A stretch of DNA of 64,000 nucleotides from Halorussus aquaticus. GTDB lineage: Archaea > Halobacteriota > Halobacteria > Halobacteriales > Haladaptataceae. Positions 46,580-53,915 of the stretch are shown here, in pieces. The number at the start of each line of letters is the position of its first letter. Within the stretch, counting starts at the first letter, position 1. Location of the stretch: positions 62,001 to 126,000 of the forward strand of contig NZ_CP100402.1 in NCBI RefSeq assembly GCF_024218795.1, in the 5' to 3' direction. The notes beneath the pieces are model-generated. The model was given only the letters and a program-made list of their open reading frames with translations. It was not told the origin of the DNA and searched no databases. Both the position numbers and the translations under genes were made by a program.

Positions 46580-47164
46580 TTAGACGAGTAGTTGGATGTC
46601 AGCGTCGGCCATGTCCTGAAGCGCCGTCGCGGCACCGACTCCGGTGGTGACTCCGTCGTAGAAGTCGCCCTCGTCGTAGTCCATCAGGTCGATCGTCATC
46701 TGGCACGCCTGGAACTCCACACCCATGTCCAACGACGTTTCGAGGAGTTCCTCGATGGTCGCGGTGTCGTTGTCCGCTATCTGTTTCTCCATCATCCGTG
46801 TCGTCACGCGGTCCATCCCCGGGAGTGCGCCGACGGCGTTCGGAACAGGCATGTTGGGATTCCCGACCGAACTCAGCTTGAGGTTCTTCGAACGCTCCTC
46901 GTGGAGGATGTCTAACCCCCAGAAGGTGTGGAAGACCGTCACTTCCCAGCCGAACGCGGCCGCCGTACTCGCGAGAATGAGCGGCGGGTACGCCATGTCC
47001 AGCGTTCCCTTCGTCGCGATGATCGACATCTTCTGAGGACCGTCATCGATCTCGTTTTCGAGGTCGGCGAGTTCCGACTCGAGTTCTTCGATCCGTGATT
47101 CGAGGGCGGCCGTGTCCGTCTCGGTTGCGGCGTCGGCCGACGTTGAGGGAGTGTCTGTGCTCAT
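46580..47164 (-). CDS. DsrE/DsrF/DrsH-like sulfurtransferase subunit
   Basis: 194 residues. The first 40 form an acidic coiled-coil-like helix (ESRIEELESELADLENEID), followed by a DsrE fold (MSIIATKGTLDMAYPPLILA, WEVTVFHTFWGLDIL) and the conserved Cys in GVEFQACQMTIDLM. Such proteins accept sulfur from TusA. It starts 2 nt after the tusA stop, forming a tusA-dsrE operon. Confidence 0.85.
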   Translation of the reverse strand: MSTDTPSTSADAATETDTAALESRIEELESELADLENEIDDGPQKMSIIATKGTLDMAYPPLILASTAAAFGWEVTVFHTFWGLDILHEERSKNLKLSSVGNPNMPVPNAVGALPGMDRVTTRMMEKQIADNDTATIEELLETSLDMGVEFQACQMTIDLMDYDEGDFYDGVTTGVGAATALQDMADADIQLLV

Positions 47165-47166
47165 GT

Positions 47167-47409
47167 TTACTCCATTTTCCGGACGTAGTGCTTGTAGAGG
47201 TCGTCTCGCTCCTCCTGTTCGACCAGCTCGACACCCTCAGTCGTGTCGGCCCATCCGCCGAGGTCGCTCGTGCTTCCAGGGTCGGTTGCGAGAACCTCTA
47301 GAACGTCTCCCTCGTCGAGATTGTCGATGGACTGCTTCGTCTTTATGACCGGCATCGGGCAGTTCTGTCCTTTCACGTCGAGCGTCTCGGTGATTTCGTA
47401 CTCAGTCAT
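47167..47409 (-). CDS. tusA: TusA-type sulfur carrier protein
   Basis: 80 residues with LDVKGQNCPMPVIKTKQSID, the CPXP persulfide site of TusA. The protein shuttles sulfane sulfur between enzymes. It is transcribed away from the rhodanese-MBL gene, and the 214-nt region between them holds two operator copies, suggesting co-regulation of both directions. Confidence 0.92.
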   Translation of the reverse strand: MTEYEITETLDVKGQNCPMPVIKTKQSIDNLDEGDVLEVLATDPGSTSDLGGWADTTEGVELVEQEERDDLYKHYVRKME

Positions 47410-47411
47410 GG

Positions 47412-47432
47412 TATTGACTTCACTGCCCAATA
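47412..47432. promoter_or_regulatory. Operator C, upstream of tusA
   Basis: TATTG-ACTTCACTGCC-CAATA lies 3 nt upstream of the tusA start codon. It has the same 5-11-5 geometry as the sites at 45331 and 51396. Confidence 0.55.
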
Positions 47433-47547
47433 TCACTCGGGGCTGTAAAAGCCTATCGGTGGTAGTTCAGAGAAAGTGCACAAACAAAAATTCCACTGTT
47501 GGAAATAGCCGTTATTATGGTGTCTTAGTGGCCTTAACCGAGTATAG

Positions 47548-47563
47548 CACAATATAGTATTGT
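47548..47563. promoter_or_regulatory. Operator D, upstream of rhodanese-MBL protein 1
   Basis: CACAATATAGTATTGT contains the exact 10-mer TATAGTATTG within the perfect palindrome ACAATA-TAG-TATTGT. It lies about 30 nt upstream of the TATA-like TTATTTAA (47591) for the gene at 47624. Confidence 0.6.
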
Positions 47564-47623
47564 ACACTCAACGGATTACTATGCAAAGACTTATTTAACT
47601 GCCGAAGATAGACACGAGTGACG

Positions 47624-48799
47624 ATGACAGCAGCGCACTCCACAGAGGGTATAGTCGAATCGATTACTCCCACCGAACTGAAAGAGCGCATCGACAGCGG
47701 AGAAGACGTTTTCGTCCTCGATGCGCGCTCAGAAGGCGACTTCGAGGAGTGGCACATTGACGGAGAGAACGTCGATATCGTGAACTACCCCTACTTCGAG
47801 CTCCTTGACGGCATCCCGGAAGACCTGCTCGGCCAACTGCCCGAGAACCGAGATATAACCGTCCTCTGTGCGAAGGGCGGCTCTAGCGAGATGGTCGCCG
47901 AACATCTCGAAGACGAGGGGTACGACGTCAACCACCTCGAATACGGCATGAAGGGCTGGGCACGCATCTACGAGTACACCGAACTCGACACCGAGACGGA
48001 GGCGACCGTCGCCCAGTACCGACGCCCCTCCAGCGGGTGCCTGGCCTACCTCGTCGTCTCCGACGGCGAAGCCGCGGTCGTCGACCCACTACGGGCATTT
48101 ACCGACGAGTACATACAGGACGTGAACGCGCTCGGTGCTGACCTGAAATACGTGCTCGACACGCACGTTCACGCCGACCACATCTCCGGTGTTCGCGACC
48201 TCACCGACGAAACCAATGCGACGACGGTCCTACCCGAACCTGCCGTCGACCGCGGCGTCGAGTACGACCGGCCCTACGAGACCGTCGAACACGGCGACGC
48301 ACTCACTGTCGGCGACGTCGAAATTGAGGTCGTCCACACGCCCGGCCACACGACCGGGATGACGTCCTACAGGGTCGGCGACGTGCTGTTCACCGGCGAC
48401 GGCCTGTTCACCGAGAGCGTGGCGCGGCCGGATCTCGAAGACCCGGAAGCCGCGAAGGACGCGGCGAAGACGCTCTACGAGAGCCTCACCGAGAAAATTC
48501 TCCCCCTCCCCTACGAGACGGTAATCGCACCCGCGCACTTCAGCGACTCGGCGACGCCGAACGACGACGGCACGTACACGGCCGAACTCGGCGAACTGAA
48601 GGAAACGATGGACGCGCTCACGATGGACGAAGCCGAGTTCGCCGAGTTCATCGCCGCAGACATGCCGCCGCAGCCTGCCAACTACGAGGACATCATCGCC
48701 ACCAACCTCGGACAACAGTCGCCCGACGACGAGAGAGCGTTCGAACTGGAACTCGGCCCGAACAACTGCGCGGCCAGCGAGGAGGCGCTGACTGACTGA
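47624..48799 (+). CDS. Rhodanese-metallo-beta-lactamase fusion 1 (persulfide dioxygenase-like)
   Basis: 391 residues. Rhodanese domain at about 15-115 with active Cys in VLCAKGGSS. MBL domain from about 130 with GCLAYLVVSDGEAAVVDP and metal ligands HVHADH, and HTPGHTTGM further on. The closest known activity is glutathione-persulfide or thiol-persulfide oxidation by ETHE1/CstB-like enzymes. Rhodanese lies first, unlike fusions where it follows. The protein ends with a Cys tail, LGPNNCAAS. Confidence 0.88.
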   Translation: MTAAHSTEGIVESITPTELKERIDSGEDVFVLDARSEGDFEEWHIDGENVDIVNYPYFELLDGIPEDLLGQLPENRDITVLCAKGGSSEMVAEHLEDEGYDVNHLEYGMKGWARIYEYTELDTETEATVAQYRRPSSGCLAYLVVSDGEAAVVDPLRAFTDEYIQDVNALGADLKYVLDTHVHADHISGVRDLTDETNATTVLPEPAVDRGVEYDRPYETVEHGDALTVGDVEIEVVHTPGHTTGMTSYRVGDVLFTGDGLFTESVARPDLEDPEAAKDAAKTLYESLTEKILPLPYETVIAPAHFSDSATPNDDGTYTAELGELKETMDALTMDEAEFAEFIAADMPPQPANYEDIIATNLGQQSPDDERAFELELGPNNCAASEEALTD

Positions 48800-48800
48800 G

Positions 48801-49295
48801 ATGAGTGGCCTCGTACCGCTGGTCACCGCCAGTGAGCTCTTCCCCCGAGGGGTTCTCCCGTACGTTCTCGGCGGCCTACTCGTCGGACTCGGGGCGGCGG
48901 TCATCTACCTCGCGACGGGCATCATCGCCGGGGCGAGCACGTTCCTCGAATCGACGCTCTCGTACGTCTCGGACGTGCCGCGGTTCAATCGGCTCAAGTA
49001 CGTCCAGTCGCGCGGGTGGCGGTTCGTGTTCACCGCGGGAATCGTCAGCGGCGCGGCCGTCTACGGACTCGTGTTGAACCCCGGCATCTGGACGACCGAC
49101 GTCCAGTGGTGGCGACTGTTCGGCGGCGGCTTCCTCGTGGGAGTCGGGACGCGCCTCGGAAAGGGGTGTACCTCGGGTCACGGCGTCTGTGGCACCGGGT
49201 CGCTCTCGAACACGTCGCTCGTGAACGTCGCTACGTTCCTGACCGTCGCCATCGGGACCGCACAACTGGTTCAGGCACTGGGAGTGTCGCCATGA
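48801..49295 (+). CDS. YeeE/YedE-family sulfur permease, first half
   Basis: 164 residues with four hydrophobic segments and the motif GKGCTSGHGVCG, whose cysteines bind thiosulfate in characterised TsuA-type transporters. It starts 1 nt after the previous stop and overlaps the next gene by 4 nt (ATGA). The bacterial protein is one chain of about 350 residues; here two genes encode its halves. Confidence 0.88.
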   Translation: MSGLVPLVTASELFPRGVLPYVLGGLLVGLGAAVIYLATGIIAGASTFLESTLSYVSDVPRFNRLKYVQSRGWRFVFTAGIVSGAAVYGLVLNPGIWTTDVQWWRLFGGGFLVGVGTRLGKGCTSGHGVCGTGSLSNTSLVNVATFLTVAIGTAQLVQALGVSP

Positions 49296-49762
49296 GCGGG
49301 AACGAACGGAGTCCGTTGTTCCTGCCCGTCATCTACGTCGGCGGACTGATATTCGGGTTCGGGCTGGCCGTCAGCGGGATGGCCCGCCCGGAAGTAGTGC
49401 TGGACTTCCTCCAGTTCGAGGACTTCGGTCTGCTGTTCGTGATGGGCGGGGCCGCGGTCGTGACCGGCATCACGTTCACGGTCGCCACGCGATACCTCGA
49501 CCGAGCACCGTTGACCAAGCGGGAGTACACCCGCCGACTCAAGGACTTCGACCGGAACGTCGTCATCGGCGGCGCCATCTTCGGCGTCGGGTGGGGACTG
49601 TCGGGCATCTGTCCCGGCGCCGCGTACGCCAGCGTCGGTATCGGTAACTACCCGATTCTGTTCGCTATCGCGGGGATGTTCCTCGGTGCGTACGCACAGG
49701 GATACTGGCGCGCACTCCGCGCGGACGACACCGGAGACGCGACCGACGCCGCCTCGAGCTAA
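49292..49762 (+). CDS. YeeE/YedE-family sulfur permease, second half
   Basis: 156 residues with several membrane segments and the matching half-motif GLSGICPGAAYASV, which contributes the other Cys. The conserved FGFGLAVSGMARPEVVLDFL is typical of this half. Together with the first half it likely imports thiosulfate or a similar sulfur species. Confidence 0.87.
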   Translation: MSGNERSPLFLPVIYVGGLIFGFGLAVSGMARPEVVLDFLQFEDFGLLFVMGGAAVVTGITFTVATRYLDRAPLTKREYTRRLKDFDRNVVIGGAIFGVGWGLSGICPGAAYASVGIGNYPILFAIAGMFLGAYAQGYWRALRADDTGDATDAASS

Positions 49763-50061
49763 TCACCGTTTTTGCCGTTTCCTCGTATCGACGCTGTAGA
49801 ACGTATCTACCGTCGGTGTCCGTGAAAACCGTAGCATTCTCTAACAGGGGCGACACCGTCGGAGCGGGTTCCCGACTTATCGTCGAAGCTCCTCTCTGTT
49901 GTCCGCTGACGCTGTTACCTCTTTGAGGACGTCGTCGTTCTACTCTGACTTGGTTCAGTTTTCGGGATTGTGCTCCGCCTCGTGCCCAGGCCACGTAGGT
50001 GCCCATTGATGCGTCCGTAGTTACCCGTAAGTTATGCATAGCAATCTGGTGGTCACGCGAA
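49763..50061. other. Intergenic, nothing recognised
   Basis: No supported gene. The right edge leads into operator E. Confidence 0.4.
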
Positions 50062-50087
50062 TATAGTATTGCATGATACGTTCAAAA
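50062..50087 (+). promoter_or_regulatory. Operator E, upstream of the DUF7512-TauE unit
   Basis: TATAGTATTG with TATTG-N11-CAAAA, 3 nt before a TATA-like ATTATTA at about 50091. The layout matches operator A. A transcript would start near 50118, at the ATG of a 4-codon frame (MCRS). Confidence 0.6.
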
Positions 50088-50166
50088 CCATTATTACCCT
50101 CCGCTGGCTATCCGGATATGTGCAGAAGTTAAACATGCGTACAAGACTGGAAGCGAGGGTTCGCTG

Positions 50167-50316
50167 ATGTTCGGAATCGAAACGCTAGAGGGGTCGGCGG
50201 CGGCCGTCGCTCAAGTCGGCTTCGTACTGGCCGAGGCCATGGTACTGTACGTCGTATACGGCGGACTGACTTCGGCCGTGGGCGACCACATCACTGACGC
50301 AGTTCGGAGTGCGTGA
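50167..50316 (+). CDS. DUF7512-like small membrane protein
   Basis: 49 residues, MFGIETLEGSAAAVAQVGFV and LAEAMVLYVVYGGLTSAVGD, one helix. The pattern is that of haloarchaeal DUF7512 peptides. The stop is 2 nt before the TauE start, so it may assist that permease. It is too short for usual gene callers. Confidence 0.7.
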   Translation: MFGIETLEGSAAAVAQVGFVLAEAMVLYVVYGGLTSAVGDHITDAVRSA

Positions 50317-50318
50317 CC

Positions 50319-51308
50319 ATGGAGGTACTCGGACTGAGCGTGGCGGTATTTGCGATGTTCGTCGGGTTCGGACTCCTCATCGGAATCTTGTTCGGGTTCT
50401 TCGGGATGGGCGGTTCGTTTCTCGTCACACCGGCCCTTCTCGTGATGGGCTACCAACCGAAGGTTGCCGTAGGGAGCGGACTCGCGTTCGTCTTTGGGAC
50501 GAGCGTGATCGGCGCGCTGCGCCACCGCGATCACGGCCAGGTCGATTACAAACTTGCCCTCATCATGACGGCCGCGATGACGATCGGTATCGAGGGCGGG
50601 AAGCACGTCGTGTTCTTCCTCGAAGACGCGGGAATATCGGACCTCGTCATCAGCGTGGCCTACGTCGGACTGCTCGCCGTCGTCGGTCTAATGACCTTGC
50701 GTGACGCTCGCTCGGAGGCGGACGAGTCCGCTAGCTTCGACCTCTCGGAGACGATTCAGTCGATCGAGATCTGGCCGATGGTCGAGTTCACCGGCGGCGT
50801 CCGCGTCTCCGCCGTCATCGTCTTCGCCGTCGGGTTAGCCATCGGCGTCCTATCGGGGTTCCTCGGCGTCGGCGGGGGATTCCTCCTGATGCCAGCGATG
50901 ATGTACGGATTCGGCGTCCCCGCCGCAGTTGCCGTCGGGACCGACATCCTCCAAATCACCATCTCCGGAGCGTTCGGTGCCTTCACGTATGCGCGAGCAG
51001 GCTCGATCGCGCTACCCGTCGTCATTTCGCTGCTAGCCGGTAGTGCTCTCGGAGCCCGTGTCGGTGCGAGTGCGACGAAACTCGTCGACGAAGACGACAT
51101 CAAGGGGTACTTCGCCGCGATGTTGCTGGCCGGCAGCATCGCAGTTGCCGCGAAGAAACTCAGCACTACGTACGGTATCGAGATACTGCAGACGGTCAGC
51201 ATAGCACTCATCTTCGGTGCAGCAATCGTGGTGTCGGCTGCGGTCGTCTATAGCGCTCTGAAGGAATTACGCAATCCATCTCAGACGGAAGTCTCGTTCG
51301 GTGATTAA
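50319..51308 (+). CDS. TauE/SafE-family sulfite or organosulfonate exporter
   Basis: 329 residues with eight or more hydrophobic segments. The two repeats contain GFFGMGGSFLVTPALLVMGY and GFLGVGGGFLLMPAMMYGFG, diagnostic for the family. Members export sulfite or sulfoacetate. In this set it could remove sulfite made by the MBL persulfide oxidases. It is preceded by the small DUF7512 gene and operator E. Confidence 0.9.
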   Translation: MEVLGLSVAVFAMFVGFGLLIGILFGFFGMGGSFLVTPALLVMGYQPKVAVGSGLAFVFGTSVIGALRHRDHGQVDYKLALIMTAAMTIGIEGGKHVVFFLEDAGISDLVISVAYVGLLAVVGLMTLRDARSEADESASFDLSETIQSIEIWPMVEFTGGVRVSAVIVFAVGLAIGVLSGFLGVGGGFLLMPAMMYGFGVPAAVAVGTDILQITISGAFGAFTYARAGSIALPVVISLLAGSALGARVGASATKLVDEDDIKGYFAAMLLAGSIAVAAKKLSTTYGIEILQTVSIALIFGAAIVVSAAVVYSALKELRNPSQTEVSFGD

Positions 51309-51390
51309 CCGTTACGACCGGTCGCATTCTGAATAACGTCTCTCCTTGGGAACCCGTCATGATGGCCGACGGGTTTAAGAGCATAGATTG

Positions 51391-51416
51391 TATAGTATTG
51401 GGTGTAATGAGCAATA
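51391..51416. promoter_or_regulatory. Operator F, over the start of rhodanese-MBL protein 2
   Basis: TATAGTATTG followed by the dyad AGTATTG-N11-CAATACT, with the start codon (51407) inside the spacer. A TATA-like GGTTTAAGAG precedes it at about 51371. Binding here would block transcription start or translation. Confidence 0.65.
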
Positions 51417-52531
51417 CTACTATCGGCGCTTCTGAAGTCGCCCGGCGCGTCCGGGACGACGAGGCCGAGGACCTGTTCGTCTTCGACGTCAGAAACGAAG
51501 ACGACTACGAGGAGTGGCAGATCGACGGAAGCACGAACGTTCCCGTCTACGACGAACTCCTCGAATACGACTACTCCGGGTTAGAACGCAATCTCGACGA
51601 ACTCCCGGAGGACAAGGAAATCGCGGTCGTCTGCGTCGCTGGCGTCACGTCGGCCCGCGCTGCGGAGTTCCTCCGCGAACACGACTTCGACGCGAAGTCC
51701 ATCGACGGCGGCATGAACGACTGGGGTCGGGTCCACCGCCAGTACGACCTCAAGGACATCGACGGTATCGTCCAAATTGTCCGGCCCGGAACGGGATGCG
51801 TCTCGTACCTCGTCCACGACGGCGGCGAGGCCCTCATTGTCGACCCGAGTCAGTACATCGACCAGTACCTAGGGGCGGCCGACGAACGCGACCTCGATAT
51901 CGTCGGCGTCGCAGACACTCACGCCCACGCAGACCACGTCTCGGGCGCTCGCCGTCTGGCGGGCGAACTCGACGTGCCGTACTTCCTCCACGGGGAGGAC
52001 GCCGGTGAACTGGACGAGGTCACCGAGATAGAGGACGGCGAGACGCTCCCCGTCGGCGAACAGAGCCTCGACGTACTCCACACTCCGGGTCACACGCCCG
52101 GAAGCGTCTCCTTCCGAATCGGTGACGCGCTCCTCTCCGGTGACACGCTGTTCCTCCGGAGCGTCGGTCGCCCCGACCTCGAGGACAGTTCGGAAGACGC
52201 CATCCGCGAGGCCGCCGACCAGTTATTCGACAGTCTCGACCGAGTCACCGACCTAAACGACGAGACCGTCGTCCTGCCCGGCCACTTCAGTGACGAGACG
52301 ATCCGCCCGCTCGCGACGGAACTTGGAGCGCTCCGGGCAGAGACCGACAACGAACTCGTCGGCTACGTCGAAGACGGTGACCGAGAGGCGTTCGTCGATA
52401 CCATCGTCGAGAGCCTCTCGGACGAACCCGCCAACTACAACGAGATCAAGCAGATCAACTGGGGCAAAGAGCAGGCGGGCAGTGACGCCGAAGCGCTCGA
52501 ACTCGGTCCAAACAACTGCGCCGCCAACTAA
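51407..52531 (+). CDS. Rhodanese-metallo-beta-lactamase fusion 2
   Basis: 374 residues. Rhodanese Cys in VVCVAGVTS; MBL metal ligands in DTHAHADHVSG and HTPGHTPGS; also GCVSYLVHDG. Overall it parallels protein 1, including the Cys tail (ELGPNNCAAN), but the sequences are clearly diverged. The two may oxidise different persulfides or act in series with TusA/DsrE. Confidence 0.88.
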   Translation: MSNTTIGASEVARRVRDDEAEDLFVFDVRNEDDYEEWQIDGSTNVPVYDELLEYDYSGLERNLDELPEDKEIAVVCVAGVTSARAAEFLREHDFDAKSIDGGMNDWGRVHRQYDLKDIDGIVQIVRPGTGCVSYLVHDGGEALIVDPSQYIDQYLGAADERDLDIVGVADTHAHADHVSGARRLAGELDVPYFLHGEDAGELDEVTEIEDGETLPVGEQSLDVLHTPGHTPGSVSFRIGDALLSGDTLFLRSVGRPDLEDSSEDAIREAADQLFDSLDRVTDLNDETVVLPGHFSDETIRPLATELGALRAETDNELVGYVEDGDREAFVDTIVESLSDEPANYNEIKQINWGKEQAGSDAEALELGPNNCAAN

Positions 52532-52570
52532 AGCGGTTGTACTCACACGATCGTAAGCCAATATTTTACC

Positions 52571-53860
52571 ATGAATAACGTAACTGAACTCGATCAAGGA
52601 ATCCGCGAACACCTCGGGCAGTTCTCACTGCACATCCTGTTAGTGTTCGCTACGGGTCTGACCATCGGCACTGAACGTGCTGTCGTTCCAGTTCTGGGCC
52701 GTGACGTACTCGGCGTCGAATCCCTACTCGTCATCGGTTCGTTCGTCGTCTCGTTCGGGTTTGTCAAGGCACTCCTCAATCTCTACGCCGGTAAGTGGGG
52801 CGAGGAGTACGGTCGCAAGCCGGTGCTCATCCTGGGATGGGCGACTGCACTACCGCTACCGATTATTCTCATCTTTGCCCCTAGTTGGGGCTGGATCACG
52901 GTCGGGAACGTCCTCCTCGGCATTAACCAGGCCCTGACCTGGAGTATGGCGATCAACGCCAAGATCGACCTCGCAGGCCCCAAACAGCGCGGACTCGCTG
53001 TCGGTATCGACGAGGCGTTCGGCTACTCCGGCGTCGCCGTCGGTGCATGGATCACCGGCGTCATCGCCGCCCGGACGGGTCTCCGACCCGAGCCGTTCTA
53101 CTTCCTCGCTGCCGTCGTCGTCTTGGCGTTCCTGATCTCGATCTTCCTGATTGAGGAGACGGTCCAGTACGCAGCGGTGGAGGCCGACGACGACCACCAC
53201 GATGCGAACCTCCCGTTCGGCGAGGTGCTGAAGCGAGCGACCTACGGCGATAAGACGCTGTTCGCCGCGGCACAAGCGGGTCACATCGAGAAGTTCGTCG
53301 ATACGCTGTACTGGCTCGCCGTCCCGTTGTATCTCACGAGTCAGGGACTCGGGATTGCAGCGGTCGGGTTCGTCGTCGGTGTCCACAGTGCGATGTATTT
53401 CCTCCAGATTGCCACTGGTGGACTCGCGGACCGAATCGGTCGTCGTCCGCCTGTCGTCGCTGGGATGTTCCTCACCGGCGCGGGCGTCCTCGGGATGGTG
53501 CTCGTCGAGGGATATCTTCCGTGGGTCGTTCTCTCGGGGGTTTCCGGCCTCGGGATGGCGTTGCTCTATCCGAATCTGATGACGGTCCCGGGCGACGCCG
53601 CACATCCGACGTGGCGTGCGACGGGAATGGGTGTCTACCGGATGTGGCGCGATTCGGGCTACGGTGTCGGCGCGATCCTGATCGGCCTCTCGATGGAGTT
53701 CGTGAATGCCGAGGCCGCTTTCTACGTGACTGCGATCCTGATGTTCATCTCCGGCGCAGTCGTGTACCTGTGGATGGAAGAGACGCATCCGGACTTCGGG
53801 ACACACGAACCTCCGTCCTCTGCCACAGAACCACCGACTCGAGCGATGTCCGAACATTGA
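52571..53860 (+). CDS. MFS transporter in the sulfur region
   Basis: 429 residues with about twelve helices. The MFS loop reads YAGKWGEEYGRKPVLILGWA, and the C-half repeat GGLADRIGRRPPVVAGMF. A charged loop (AVEADDDHHDANLPFGEVLK) sits between halves. The substrate is unknown; its place after the MBL gene suggests a sulfur compound or anion. CAATATTTTACC precedes the start and contains one operator half. Confidence 0.8.
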   Translation: MNNVTELDQGIREHLGQFSLHILLVFATGLTIGTERAVVPVLGRDVLGVESLLVIGSFVVSFGFVKALLNLYAGKWGEEYGRKPVLILGWATALPLPIILIFAPSWGWITVGNVLLGINQALTWSMAINAKIDLAGPKQRGLAVGIDEAFGYSGVAVGAWITGVIAARTGLRPEPFYFLAAVVVLAFLISIFLIEETVQYAAVEADDDHHDANLPFGEVLKRATYGDKTLFAAAQAGHIEKFVDTLYWLAVPLYLTSQGLGIAAVGFVVGVHSAMYFLQIATGGLADRIGRRPPVVAGMFLTGAGVLGMVLVEGYLPWVVLSGVSGLGMALLYPNLMTVPGDAAHPTWRATGMGVYRMWRDSGYGVGAILIGLSMEFVNAEAAFYVTAILMFISGAVVYLWMEETHPDFGTHEPPSSATEPPTRAMSEH

Positions 53861-53915
53861 GGACTAATGACGTCGAGAGTTCGAACGAGGATCGAAGCTT
53901 CGTCGTCGATAGAAT

